Assembly (NCBI RefSeq): GCF_002155905.1
Contig: NZ_MUMF01000093.1
Coordinates: 1 to 54,571 of the forward strand
Direction: 5' to 3'
Length of the DNA stretch: 54,571 nucleotides
Origin: Streptomyces tricolor
GTDB lineage: Bacteria > Actinomycetota > Actinomycetes > Streptomycetales > Streptomycetaceae
Position 1 is the stretch's first letter; each line of letters opens with the position of its first letter. Shown piece by piece: positions 38,290 to 47,777 of this stretch. The notes under the pieces were generated by a model. It saw only the letters and a list, made by a program, of their open reading frames with translations, had not been told where the DNA came from and searched no databases. The position numbers and the translations under genes were made by a program.

Positions 38290-39948
38290 TCATCCCCTCC
38301 GCAGCACCGCCCCCAGCACCCGGCGCAGCTCACCCTCCGGATCTCCCACGGCCCCGTCCGCGCGCCACGCCACGAACCCGTCCGGCCGCACCAGCACCGC
38401 CCCGTCGGCCGTCGTGCCGTGCACCGCGGCCCAGTCGGTGCCGCCTCCGGGGCCCTCGCCGTCGTAGGTCAGATCGGCGTCCGCCCCCGCGCCGATCCGG
38501 TACGCCTCCAGTCGTACGCCGTCCGTGCCCGCGATGCTCCGGGCGGCGGCGTGCCAGGCCCGGCCCGCCGCCGAGCCGGCGTCGCAGAGCAGCACCAGGG
38601 ACCGCTCGTACAGGTCGACCGTGGAGAGCCGGGCGCCCGCGCGGCGCAGCCACAGGTGCGGGGCCCGGCTGCCCGGGTCCGCGGTCAGCCGCACCTCGTC
38701 GGGTACGACCGGGTGGGCGGGGTCGGCGTCCACGACGGCGCCCTCCGGATAGCGGTAGGCGAGGACCACCGGGAGGATGCCGCTGCGCGGCCCGCCGCCG
38801 ACGCCGGGCATGGGCGCGAAGCCGGGGTGGCTGTGCTCCACCGAGCGGGCCGAGGCCCGGGCGCTGGTGGCCAGGGCGACCGGCCGGCGCTCGGTGTCGT
38901 AGGTGTCCAGCAGACCGGGCCCGGCCCAGCCCTCAAGGACGGCGGCCAGCTTCCAGGCCAGGTTGTGGGCGTCCTGGATGCCGGTGTTCGAGCCGAAGGC
39001 GCCGGTCGGGGACATCTCGTGGGCGGAGTCGCCGGCGAGCAGGACCCTGCCGGCCGTGTACCGCTCGGCGACGCGTTCCGCGGCGCGCCAGGACGCCTTG
39101 CCGGTGATCTCCACATCGAGGTCGGGGACGCCGACGGCCAGCCGGATGTGCCGCTGGAGCCGCTCCTCGGTGAACTCCTCCAGCGTCTCGCCCTGCTCCG
39201 GGTGCCAGGGGGCGTGGAAGACCCAGTGCTCCTTGTTGTCGACGGGCAGCAGGGCGCCGTCGGCCTCGGGGCTGGTGAGGTAGCAGCAGATGAAGCGGCG
39301 GTCGCCGACCGTGTCGGCGAGCAGCTTGGACCGGAAGGTGACGCTCACGTTGGCGAAGAGGTCGCCGGGCCCGCTCTGCCCGATGTCCAGCCGGCGCCGC
39401 ACGGGGCTGCGCGGCCCGTCGCAGGCGACCAGGTAGTCCGCCCGGACGGTGTACAGCGTGTCGCTGTCCCGGTCCCGGACGAACGCCGTCACCCCTTCGG
39501 GGTCCTGTTCGAAGCCTTCCATCTCGTGGAAGTAGCGCAGGTCCCCGCCGAGTGCGCGGGCCCCCTTCAGCAGCACCGGTTCGAGGTCGTTCTGGCTGCA
39601 CAGGCACCAGGTCGTGGGGCTGAACCGCGCGAGTCCGCCGCCCGGGTCGATGTGCTTGAACAGCCATTCCCCGGCGTCGCCGACCAGGGTCGGGGTCTGC
39701 AGGATGCCGTGGTTGTCCGCGAGGAGCGAGGCCGCCGCCCTGATGTCCGGCTCGATGCCGGCCACCCGGTACAGCTCCATCGTCCGCAGGTTGTTGCCGC
39801 GGCCACGCGGGTGGATCGAGGTCCCGGAATGCCGCTCGACGAGCAGGTGCGGTACGCCGAGACGGCCCAGGAACAGGGAGAGGGACAGGCCCACCAGGGA
39901 GCCGCCCACGACGAGGACGGGCACCCGGTGATCGGCTTTGTGCTGCAT
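38290..39948 (-). CDS. whiE-ORFVIII: FAD-dependent polyketide hydroxylase (WhiE ORFVIII type)
   Basis: A 552-residue aromatic flavoprotein hydroxylase. It has a dinucleotide-binding VVGGSLVGLSLSLFLGRLGV near the N-terminus, a DG motif (VACDGPRSPVR) and the FAD-ribityl motif LLAGDSAHEMSPTGAFG, with a thioredoxin-like C-terminal domain. It should hydroxylate the aromatic spore-pigment polyketide with NADPH and O2. Divergent from ORFs I-VII exactly as in the whiE cluster. ATG 39948 with CTGGAG upstream; the longer frame is unsupported. Confidence 0.88.
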   Translation of the reverse strand: MQHKADHRVPVLVVGGSLVGLSLSLFLGRLGVPHLLVERHSGTSIHPRGRGNNLRTMELYRVAGIEPDIRAAASLLADNHGILQTPTLVGDAGEWLFKHIDPGGGLARFSPTTWCLCSQNDLEPVLLKGARALGGDLRYFHEMEGFEQDPEGVTAFVRDRDSDTLYTVRADYLVACDGPRSPVRRRLDIGQSGPGDLFANVSVTFRSKLLADTVGDRRFICCYLTSPEADGALLPVDNKEHWVFHAPWHPEQGETLEEFTEERLQRHIRLAVGVPDLDVEITGKASWRAAERVAERYTAGRVLLAGDSAHEMSPTGAFGSNTGIQDAHNLAWKLAAVLEGWAGPGLLDTYDTERRPVALATSARASARSVEHSHPGFAPMPGVGGGPRSGILPVVLAYRYPEGAVVDADPAHPVVPDEVRLTADPGSRAPHLWLRRAGARLSTVDLYERSLVLLCDAGSAAGRAWHAAARSIAGTDGVRLEAYRIGAGADADLTYDGEGPGGGTDWAAVHGTTADGAVLVRPDGFVAWRADGAVGDPEGELRRVLGAVLRRG

Positions 39949-40147
39949 CAAGGCTCCAGAGGCAGGGTCGGGATGTGAGCGCGCTGCTGTTTTCTGTGCC
40001 CTCTGGGAGGGCTTTCGCGTGCTCAATCACCCACGTGGTTCACGCGAGTCGCGCACACCGCGGGAAGCGGCACAGGATCAAGAAGCGCTGACGTCGCGTC
40101 ATCGGCGGCCGGCGTTCGTTCCTGCCCCCGTGAAGGAGATGCGCAGC
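39949..40147. promoter_or_regulatory. Divergent promoter region of the pigment cluster
   Basis: This 199-bp gap must hold both promoters. It contains a CCACGTGG palindrome at 40031-40038 within a longer imperfect ACCCACGTGGTT. I could not define -35/-10 boxes. In S. coelicolor whiE the corresponding promoters are sporulation-controlled. Confidence 0.45.
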
Positions 40148-41236
40148 ATGACCACCACCACGTCGGAGAAGCTTTCGGCCCCGTCGGCACGCCAGGTGTC
40201 GAAACGGGTCTCCCAGTCCGTGTTCGACGGCTCCCGGCTCCGGGTCGTCCTGCTCGTGGACGTCCACGACGGCGCCCAGCAGCAGTTCCTGGAGGCCTAC
40301 GAGCAACTGTGCAACCAGGTGGCGCAGGTGCCCGGCCATGTCAGCGACCAGCTGTGCCAGTCGATCGAGAATCCCTCCCAATGGCTCATCACCAGCGAAT
40401 GGGAGAGCGCCCCGCCGTTCCTCACCTGGGTGAACAGCGAGGAACACGTACGGATGGTGGAACCGCTGCACAGCTGCGTCCGGGACACCCGGTCGCTGCG
40501 CTTCCACGTCGTCCGGGAGACGGGCGGCGAGGGAGCCGCCGCCTCCGCGTCGCGGCGCCGGCTCCAGACGTCGCCGCGGATCGGCGACGGGGTGATCCGG
40601 CACGCGCTGACCTTCACGGTCAAGCCGGGCAGTGAGGCGGAGGTCAAGCGGATCCTCGCGAACTACGCCTCGCCCCAGGCGCGGGTGGACGAGACCACCC
40701 GGCTGTGCCGTACCTCGCTGTTCATGCACGGCAACCGGGTCGTGCGGGCCATCGAGGTGCGCGGCGACCTGCTCGCGGCGCTGCGGCACGTCGCCCGGCA
40801 GCCCGAGGTGCGGGCCGTCGAGGAGGCCATCAACCCTTATCTGGAGCAGGAGCGGGACCTGAACGACCAGGAGTCCGCGCGGGTGTTCTTCACCCGGGCG
40901 GCGCTGCCCGCCGTGCACCACGTCACCGCGGACGAACTGGCCGAGGGCGAGCGCAGGGCGCTGTACTACCCGGCCCGCCCGGGTGACGGCATGCGGCTGG
41001 CGGAGCTGATCGCCCAGCAGGACGAGGCGGCGGCGGAGGACCCGGACAGCCCGGTCCTGCGCAGCACGATCTTCCAGCGCGACGACGTCGTCGTACGGCT
41101 GATCGACGTACGCCCCGGCCCCGCCGCCCGGGCCGCCCTGCCGGAGCCCGAGCGGCAGGCCGCGCTGAGCGGCCTGCTGGACGGCGAGCCCGTCGGCATG
41201 GACCTCGTCACCGACCGCCGCTCGCCGGACGCCTGA
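40148..41236 (+). CDS. whiE-ORFI: WhiE ORFI-type protein with two ABM-like domains
   Basis: A 362-residue protein of the SchA/CurD-type spore pigment family. It appears to hold antibiotic-biosynthesis-monooxygenase (dimeric ferredoxin-like) units at ~30-125 ([28 protein letters not shown]) and ~155-240 ([19 protein letters not shown]), plus a C-terminal extension. Probably assists oxidation or folding of the nascent polyketide; the precise role in whiE is not settled. ATG 40148 chosen for its 9-nt distance to AAGGAG; the ATG at 40139 is too close. Confidence 0.83.
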   Translation: MTTTTSEKLSAPSARQVSKRVSQSVFDGSRLRVVLLVDVHDGAQQQFLEAYEQLCNQVAQVPGHVSDQLCQSIENPSQWLITSEWESAPPFLTWVNSEEHVRMVEPLHSCVRDTRSLRFHVVRETGGEGAAASASRRRLQTSPRIGDGVIRHALTFTVKPGSEAEVKRILANYASPQARVDETTRLCRTSLFMHGNRVVRAIEVRGDLLAALRHVARQPEVRAVEEAINPYLEQERDLNDQESARVFFTRAALPAVHHVTADELAEGERRALYYPARPGDGMRLAELIAQQDEAAAEDPDSPVLRSTIFQRDDVVVRLIDVRPGPAARAALPEPERQAALSGLLDGEPVGMDLVTDRRSPDA

Positions 41237-41270
41237 CCCGGCAGGCCCAGCACACCAACGGAGGAACGTC

Positions 41271-41711
41271 GTGATCAAACCCCTTCCGAAGATCGTGGAC
41301 CTCAGCGAGATCGAGCCCAACACCCGGCGCGGCGGTGATCTGCGCGCCATGCTCACCCCGGCCACGGTGGGCTCCACCAGCGGTTTCATGGGGGTGGCCA
41401 TCATCAACCCCGGTGACCGCATCGGCGAGCACTACCACCCGTACTCCGAGGAGTTCGTGTACGTCGTCTGCGGCCAGCTGGAGGTGGACCTGGACGGCGA
41501 GCCGCACCCGCTGCGGCCCGAGCAGGGGCTGATGATCCCCATCAACATGCGGCACCGCTTCCGCAACGTCGGCAACGTGGAGGCGCGGATCGTCTTCCAC
41601 CTGGGCCCGCTGGCCCCGCGGCCGGCCCTCGGCCACGTCGACACGGAGGAGACGCAGCAGGCCGTCACCGTCGCCGCCGAGCCGGCCGGCCGGGAACAGG
41701 TCCGCTCATGA
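41271..41711 (+). CDS. whiE-ORFII: Cupin protein of the pigment cluster (WhiE ORFII type)
   Basis: A 146-residue single-domain cupin. Motif 1 is G-x5-HYH-PYSEEF with the metal-binding His, His and Glu; motif 2 is P-x-N-x-x-H-x-F-x-N ([10 protein letters not shown]). Candidate cyclase/oxygenase helper in spore-pigment biosynthesis. GTG start with GGAGG. Its stop overlaps the ketosynthase start by 4 bp (ATGA), so translation is coupled. Confidence 0.88.
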   Translation: MIKPLPKIVDLSEIEPNTRRGGDLRAMLTPATVGSTSGFMGVAIINPGDRIGEHYHPYSEEFVYVVCGQLEVDLDGEPHPLRPEQGLMIPINMRHRFRNVGNVEARIVFHLGPLAPRPALGHVDTEETQQAVTVAAEPAGREQVRS

Positions 41712-42967
41712 GCCGGCGCGTGGCGGTCACCGGCATAGGCGTCGTGGCCCCCGGCGGGATCGGCGTACCGGCGTTCTGGGAGCTGCTCGCCGAAGGCCGC
41801 ACCGCGACGCGGGGCATCACGTTCTTCGACCCGACCGGTCTGAGGTCCCGGATCGCCGCCGAGTGCGATTTCGACCCCACCGCCCACGGCCTGGACGCCG
41901 AGCAGGTCGAGCGGGCGGACCGGTACATACAGTTCGCCCTGGTCGCCGGCGCGGAGGCGGTCCGGGACTCGGGCCTCGACCTCGGCCGGGAGGACCCCTG
42001 GCGGGTCGGTGTCTCGCTCGGCACCGCCGTGGGCGGCACCACCCGGCTGGAGCACGACTACGTCCTGGTCAGCCATCGCGGGCAGCGCTGGGACGTCGAC
42101 CACACCGAGGCGGAGCCGCAGCTGCACCGGGCGTTCTCGCCGAGCACCGTGGCCTCCGCGGTGGCGGAACGTTTCGGCGCCCAGGGTCCGGTGCAGACCG
42201 TCTCCACCGGCTGCACCTCCGGCCTGGACGCCGTCGGCTACGCCTTCCACACCGTCCAGGAAGGCCGGGCCGACATATGCATCGCGGGGGCGTCGGACTC
42301 CCCGATCTCCCCGATCACCATGGCCTGCTTCGACGCGATCAAGGCCACGTCCCCGAACAACGACGACCCCGCGCACGCCTCCCGGCCCTTCGACAACAAC
42401 CGTGACGGCTTCGTCATGGGCGAGGGCGGCGCGGTGCTCGTCCTGGAGGAACTGGAACACGCCCGGGCCCGCGGTGCCCACGTGTACTGCGAGTTCGGCG
42501 GCTACGCCACCTTCGGCAACGCCTACCACATGACCGGCCTGACCAAAGAGGGCCTGGAGATGGCGCGGGCCATAGACACCGCACTCGACCAGGCACGGCT
42601 CGACCCCACGGCGATCGACTACGTCAACGCGCACGGCTCCGGCACCCGGCAGAACGACCGCCACGAGACGGCGGCCGTGAAGCGGGCGCTCGGCCACCAC
42701 GCCTACGACACCCCGATGAGCTCCATCAAGTCCATGGTGGGGCACTCCCTCGGGGCGATCGGCGCCATCGAGCTGGTCGCCTGCGTGCTGGCCCTCGCCA
42801 AGCAGGTCGTCCCGCCGACCGCGAACTACGAGATCCCCGACCCCGAGTGCGACCTGGACTACGTCCCGCGCGTCGCCCGCGAACGGAAGCTGACCAGCGT
42901 GCTGTCCGTGGGCAGCGGCTTCGGCGGTTTCCAGTCCGCGGTGATCCTGACCCGGCCGAGGGAGTGA
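41708..42967 (+). CDS. whiE-ORFIII: Type II PKS ketosynthase alpha (KS-alpha)
   Basis: A 419-residue condensing enzyme of the minimal PKS. The active site is complete and at the numbering of the actinorhodin KS: Cys169 (STGCTSGLD), His309 (NAHGSGT), Lys341 and His346 ([12 protein letters not shown]). Forms a heterodimer with the chain-length factor encoded next and extends malonyl units on the ACP. Overlaps the cupin gene by 4 bp. Closest in kind to spore-pigment ketosynthases (whiE/cur/sch). Confidence 0.96.
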   Translation: MSRRVAVTGIGVVAPGGIGVPAFWELLAEGRTATRGITFFDPTGLRSRIAAECDFDPTAHGLDAEQVERADRYIQFALVAGAEAVRDSGLDLGREDPWRVGVSLGTAVGGTTRLEHDYVLVSHRGQRWDVDHTEAEPQLHRAFSPSTVASAVAERFGAQGPVQTVSTGCTSGLDAVGYAFHTVQEGRADICIAGASDSPISPITMACFDAIKATSPNNDDPAHASRPFDNNRDGFVMGEGGAVLVLEELEHARARGAHVYCEFGGYATFGNAYHMTGLTKEGLEMARAIDTALDQARLDPTAIDYVNAHGSGTRQNDRHETAAVKRALGHHAYDTPMSSIKSMVGHSLGAIGAIELVACVLALAKQVVPPTANYEIPDPECDLDYVPRVARERKLTSVLSVGSGFGGFQSAVILTRPRE

Positions 42968-42976
42968 GGACACACG

Positions 42977-44221
42977 ATGAGCGAACCGCAGGACCGGCAG
43001 GCGGCCATCACCGGTATCGGTGTGGTCGCGCCCAACGGCACCACCACCGGCACCTTCTGGAAGGCCACCCAGGAGGGCCTCAGCGTCCTCGACCGGGTCA
43101 CCCGCGAGGGCTGTGAGCACCTTCCCCTCAAGGTGGCCGGTGAGGTCCGCGCCTTCGACCCGGCCGCGACGATCGAGGAGCGCTTCCTCGTCCAGACCGA
43201 CCGGTTCACGCACTACGCCATGGCCGCGGCCGACTTCGCGCTGGACGACGCCCGGCTCGGACCGGCCAGCGTGCCCGACGCGCCGTACTCCATCGGCGTG
43301 GTCACCGCGGCCGGCTCCGGCGGCGGCGAGTTCGGCCAGCGCGAACTGCAGCAGCTGTGGGGCAAGGGCAGCCGGTTCGTCGGGCCGTACCAGTCCATCG
43401 CCTGGTTCTACGCCGCGAGCACCGGCCAGGTGTCCATCCGCCGCGGCTTCAAGGGACCCTGCTCGGTCGTCGCCTCCGACGAGGCCGGCGGCCTGGACGC
43501 CCTCGCCCACGCGGCCCGGGCGGTACGGCGCGGCACCGACGTGATCGTGGCCGGCTCCACCGAGGCGCCCCTCGCGCCGTACTCGATGGTCTGCCAGCTC
43601 GGCTACGGGGAACTGAGCCGCGAGACGGACCCGTCCCGGGCGTACCGGCCCTTCACGGACGGGGCCTGCGGGTTCGTGCCGGCCGAGGGCGGCGCGATGC
43701 TCGTGGTGGAGGCGGCGGGCACCGCCCGGGCCCGCGGCGCCCGGATCCGGGCCCACATCGCGGGCCACGGGGCCACCTTCACCGGTGCCTCCCGCTGGGA
43801 CCGGTCCCGGGAGGGACTCGCCCAGGCCGTCCGGAAGGCGCTGCGGGAGGCCGACTGCGCCCCCGAGGAGATCGACGTCGTCTTCGCCGACGCCCTCGGG
43901 GTGCCGGAGGCGGACCGGGCCGAGGCGCTGGCCCTCGCCGACGCCCTCGGCGAGCACGGCACCCGGGTGCCGGTCACCGCGCCGAAGACCGGGATCGGCC
44001 GCGGGTACTGCGCGGCCCCCGTACTGGACACTGCGGCGGCCGTGCTCGCGATGGAGCACGGACTGATCCCGCCGACGCCGAACGTCTTCGACGTCTGCCA
44101 CGACCTCGACCTCGTGACCGGCCGCGCCCGCGCCGCCGAACTGCGGACGGCGCTGGTCCTCAGCCGCGGACTCATGGGGTCGAACTCGGCGCTGGTGCTG
44201 CGACGCGGCACCGCGCAGTGA
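42977..44221 (+). CDS. whiE-ORFIV: Type II PKS chain-length factor (KS-beta)
   Basis: A 414-residue partner of KS-alpha that sets chain length. The active-site cysteine position is Glu169 (ASDEAGGLDA), where most antibiotic-type KS-beta proteins have Gln. Spore-pigment clusters are expected to make a long (C24-like) chain. Begins 9 bp after the KS-alpha stop. No other catalytic triad is needed. Confidence 0.95.
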   Translation: MSEPQDRQAAITGIGVVAPNGTTTGTFWKATQEGLSVLDRVTREGCEHLPLKVAGEVRAFDPAATIEERFLVQTDRFTHYAMAAADFALDDARLGPASVPDAPYSIGVVTAAGSGGGEFGQRELQQLWGKGSRFVGPYQSIAWFYAASTGQVSIRRGFKGPCSVVASDEAGGLDALAHAARAVRRGTDVIVAGSTEAPLAPYSMVCQLGYGELSRETDPSRAYRPFTDGACGFVPAEGGAMLVVEAAGTARARGARIRAHIAGHGATFTGASRWDRSREGLAQAVRKALREADCAPEEIDVVFADALGVPEADRAEALALADALGEHGTRVPVTAPKTGIGRGYCAAPVLDTAAAVLAMEHGLIPPTPNVFDVCHDLDLVTGRARAAELRTALVLSRGLMGSNSALVLRRGTAQ

Positions 44222-44989
<768 letters not shown>

Positions 44990-45010
44990 GCCGGACGACA
45001 GGAGACGACC

Positions 45011-45343
45011 GTGCACCAGGCCCTGATCGTCGCCCGCATGGCCCCGGGCTCCGCCCCCGACATCGCCAAGGTGTTCGAGGAGTCCGACCGGGGAGAGCTG
45101 CCGCACCTCGTCGGCGTCGTCCGGCGCAGCCTCTTCCAGTTCGGCGATGTGTACATGCACCTCATCGAGTCCGACCGCGAGCCCGGACCGGCCATCGCCA
45201 AGGTCACCTCGCACCCCGAGTTCAGGGAGGTCAGCGAGCGGCTGTCGGCGTACGTCAGCGCGTACGATCCCGAGACCTGGCGGTCCCCGAAGGACGCCAT
45301 GGCACAGCGCTTCTACGTGTGGGAGCGCGACCGAGGCGTCTGA
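45011..45343 (+). CDS. whiE-ORFVII: TcmI-family polyketide cyclase (WhiE ORFVII type)
   Basis: A 110-residue ferredoxin-like cyclase (MHQALIVARMAPGSAPDIAK; RRSLFQFGDVYMHLIESD; C-terminal RFYVWER). Closes later rings of the polyketide. GTG start, GGAGACGA upstream. Last gene of the ORFI-VII operon; a strong terminator follows. Confidence 0.92.
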   Translation: MHQALIVARMAPGSAPDIAKVFEESDRGELPHLVGVVRRSLFQFGDVYMHLIESDREPGPAIAKVTSHPEFREVSERLSAYVSAYDPETWRSPKDAMAQRFYVWERDRGV

Positions 45344-45357
45344 TCCTCCGGCCGGAC

Positions 45358-45400
45358 CACCGGTGCCGGGCCCGCGTGCGACGCGGACCCGGCACCGGTG
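45358..45400. terminator. Bidirectional terminator at the end of the pigment operon
   Basis: 19-bp arms (45358-45376 and 45382-45400) with one mismatch and a 5-nt loop, between the convergent cyclase and O-methyltransferase genes. Confidence 0.92.
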
Positions 45401-45419
45401 TGCGCACGGAGACAGGCGC

Positions 45420-46484
45420 TCACGCGGGGACGATGCAGTCGAACGCGTGCAGGAAGGGGTTGACCGGGCGGATCTCGCCGACGGCCAGGCCCGCCGCCTC
45501 CAGCCGGCCGACCATGCTGTCGGTGGTGTGCTTGGCCCCGCCGACGTTCAGGAGCAGCAGCAGGTCCATGGCGGTGCTGAACCGCATCGAGGGGGTGTCG
45601 TCCACCAGGTTCTCGATGACGATGACCCGGGTGCCGGGGCCGCCCGCCTCGACGACGTTGCACAGCAGCCGGGCCGTGCTGTCGTCGTCCCACTCCAGGA
45701 TGTTCTTGATGATGTAGACGTCCGCCTCGACCGGGACCGCGTCCCGGACGTCGCCCGGCACGATCCGCACCCGGTCGGCGAGGTCGCCGCCCGGGCGCAG
45801 CCGCGGCAGGGCGTTCTCGACCACCCGGGGCAGGTCGAGCAGGCTGCCCTGCATCGCCGGGTACTTGTCCAGGAGGCACGCCACCACATGCCCCTGGCCG
45901 CCGCCGATGTCCGCGACCGAGCGGCTGCCGGACAGGTCCAGCAGGGCCGCCACCTCCCGCGCCGACTGCTCGCTGGAGCGGGTCATCGCGCGGTTGAAGA
46001 CGTCCGCCGACTCGGGGGCGTCCTCGTTGAGGTAGGTGAAGAACTCCTTGCCGTACAGGTCCTCCACGACGTTCCGGCCGGTGCGCACCGCCTGGTCCAG
46101 CAGCGGCCAGGCGTCCCAGGTCCACGGCTCGGTGCACCACATGGCGATGGCCCGCAGGCTGTTCGGGTCGTCCTCGCGCAGCAGCCGGGACATCTCGGTG
46201 TGGGCGAACGTTCCGTCGGGCCGCTCGGCGAAGACGCCGTAGCAGGACAGGGCGCGCAGCAGCCGGCGCAGCGGCCCCGGCTCGGTGCGCACCGCGGTCG
46301 CCAGGGTCTCCACGGTCACGGGGGCGTCCCCGAGCGCGTCGGCGACGCCCAGCCGGGCGGCGGCGCGGACCGCGGCGGCGCAGGCCGCTCCGAAGGCCAG
46401 CTCGCGCAGCCGCATCGACGGCGGAGGGGAGGGGGGTGCCCCCGGCTCCGGGGGAGCCGAGAGCCCGCGGGATGGTGCGGTCAT
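45420..46484 (-). CDS. SAM-dependent O-methyltransferase beside the pigment operon
   Basis: A 354-residue small-molecule O-methyltransferase of the TcmO/DmpM class. It has an N-terminal winged-helix dimerisation region (ELAFGAACAAAVRAAARLG), the SAM motif VADIGGGQGH near 192, LLDLPRVVENA, GDVRDAVPVEADVYIIKNIL and a C-terminal catalytic region. The first ~25 residues are Pro-rich (APPEPGAPPSPPPS) and coded by a G/C palindrome-rich stretch. AAGGAAGG precedes ATG 46484. Convergent with ORFVII and inside the accessory block, so it probably methylates a pigment hydroxyl. The core S. coelicolor whiE set lacks such a gene. Confidence 0.85.
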   Translation of the reverse strand: MTAPSRGLSAPPEPGAPPSPPPSMRLRELAFGAACAAAVRAAARLGVADALGDAPVTVETLATAVRTEPGPLRRLLRALSCYGVFAERPDGTFAHTEMSRLLREDDPNSLRAIAMWCTEPWTWDAWPLLDQAVRTGRNVVEDLYGKEFFTYLNEDAPESADVFNRAMTRSSEQSAREVAALLDLSGSRSVADIGGGQGHVVACLLDKYPAMQGSLLDLPRVVENALPRLRPGGDLADRVRIVPGDVRDAVPVEADVYIIKNILEWDDDSTARLLCNVVEAGGPGTRVIVIENLVDDTPSMRFSTAMDLLLLLNVGGAKHTTDSMVGRLEAAGLAVGEIRPVNPFLHAFDCIVPA

Positions 46485-46527
46485 GTGCCGCCTTCCTTCC
46501 TTGCGAGGGTGGGGTACGGCCGTCCGG

Positions 46528-47616
46528 TCAGCACAGGCCCGCGGGCTTGGAGGCCCGGCAGGAGTTGCCGTCGAAGGCGTTGCCCCGCTTGGTGGCTTCC
46601 TGGTTGACGAGGTCCGCCGGGGAGTTGTCCGCCAGCCGGTTGCCGGTGATCCGGTTCTTCTCGCTCGTGGCGCCCACGAAGCTCTTGAACAGGACGATCC
46701 CGCCCGACAGCGGGGACTTGCCCGAGTGGCCGGTGACCCGGTTCCGCGTCACCAGGGTCTTCTCGGTGCCGGTCAGCACGATGCCGGAGCCCTTCAGGTA
46801 GGGCAGCCGGGCGGTCTTCGGGCAGTACTTGTTGTTCCGCTCGACCAGGTTGTCGCTGACGGTCAGATCGCCCGTCCGCGGCTTGTTCTCGTCGCCGACG
46901 ACGAACACGCCCGCGCAGTTGCCGAGGACGTAGTTGCGCGTGACGGCGAGGTTGCGCAGCCGGCGGACGGTGATGCCGATCCGGTTGTCCTCCAGCCGGT
47001 TGTGGTCGACCACCGCGCCCTTGCTGTCCGTGGCGCCCTGCTCGGCCTTCACGTTGTTCGCGAGGAACACGCCCGCGTCCCCGTTGCCGCGGGCGGTGTT
47101 GTTCCGGAGCACTCCACGGGTGAAGTGCTGCTGGGCGATGCCCCACTGGCCGTTGTGCTCGGCGATCACCCGCTTCACGGTCAGCCGGTCGGTCCCCATG
47201 GCGAACAGGCCGTTCTTGGCGAAGCCGGTCACTTTCAGATCGGCGACGGTGACGTCCCGCAGGGGCTTGTCCTTGCCGCCGATCACACAGATGCCGTTGC
47301 CGTCCGAGAGACAGGTGACGGCGGCCTTCTTGCCGTGCGGCGCGGGCTTGGTCTTCTTCGCGGGGGGCTGGATCACGGTGCCGGGGCCCGCGCCGCGCAG
47401 GGTCAGGCCCGCCGTCTTCACCGTGACGCTCTCGCGGTAGGTGCCGGCGAGCACGAACACGGTGTCGCCGGCCTTGGCGGCGTTGACCGCCTTCTGGATC
47501 GACTGACCCGGATGCACCACGAGGATCCGGTGGGCGGCGGACGCCGGGGTGGCGCCGACGAACGCGCCGACGAGGGTCGTGGTGCATGCCAGGTACGCAA
47601 TGTGTCGTTTTGTCAC
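46528..47616 (-). CDS. Secreted right-handed parallel beta-helix protein
   Basis: A 362-residue protein with a signal peptide (AYLACTTTLVGAFVGATPASA), followed by IQKAVNAAKAGDTVFVLAGTYRESV, the usual start of periplasmic/extracellular NosD-like beta-helix repeats. There are about ten N-rich turns (NGQWGIAQQ, NTARGNGDAGVFL, NRLEDNRIGI, NYVLGNCAGVFV). C-terminal Cys pair. No lyase catalytic residues recognised. GTG start without ribosome site. Lies between the O-methyltransferase and the core DUF4191 gene; whether it serves the spore surface is unknown. Confidence 0.83.
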   Translation of the reverse strand: MTKRHIAYLACTTTLVGAFVGATPASAAHRILVVHPGQSIQKAVNAAKAGDTVFVLAGTYRESVTVKTAGLTLRGAGPGTVIQPPAKKTKPAPHGKKAAVTCLSDGNGICVIGGKDKPLRDVTVADLKVTGFAKNGLFAMGTDRLTVKRVIAEHNGQWGIAQQHFTRGVLRNNTARGNGDAGVFLANNVKAEQGATDSKGAVVDHNRLEDNRIGITVRRLRNLAVTRNYVLGNCAGVFVVGDENKPRTGDLTVSDNLVERNNKYCPKTARLPYLKGSGIVLTGTEKTLVTRNRVTGHSGKSPLSGGIVLFKSFVGATSEKNRITGNRLADNSPADLVNQEATKRGNAFDGNSCRASKPAGLC

Positions 47617-47663
47617 ATTCCGAAGGCTAGGAGCGCATGACCCGATTACCGGCCGGATGCTCC

Positions 47664-47699
47664 GTTCGGTGGCGTGTCAGGGTTCGGTGGCGTGTCAGG
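47664..47699. repeat. Perfect 18-bp tandem duplication
   Basis: GTTCGGTGGCGTGTCAGG occurs twice without a gap, in the 161-bp space between the beta-helix gene and DUF4191. It marks the right edge of the accessory block. Confidence 0.9.
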
Positions 47700-47725
47700 G
47701 GGGAGGGGTCCTTCGCCGCACAGCA

Positions 47726-47761
47726 CCGCGGCCCCGCACCCGTACGGGTGCGGGGCCGCGG
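47726..47761 (-). terminator. 36-bp perfect palindrome, terminator of the DUF4191 gene
   Basis: Arms of 18 bp (CCGCGGCCCCGCACCCGT and its exact complement) with no unpaired spacer, 16 bp past the DUF4191 stop. Confidence 0.85.
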
Positions 47762-47777
47762 CCGGGATCGACGGCGG

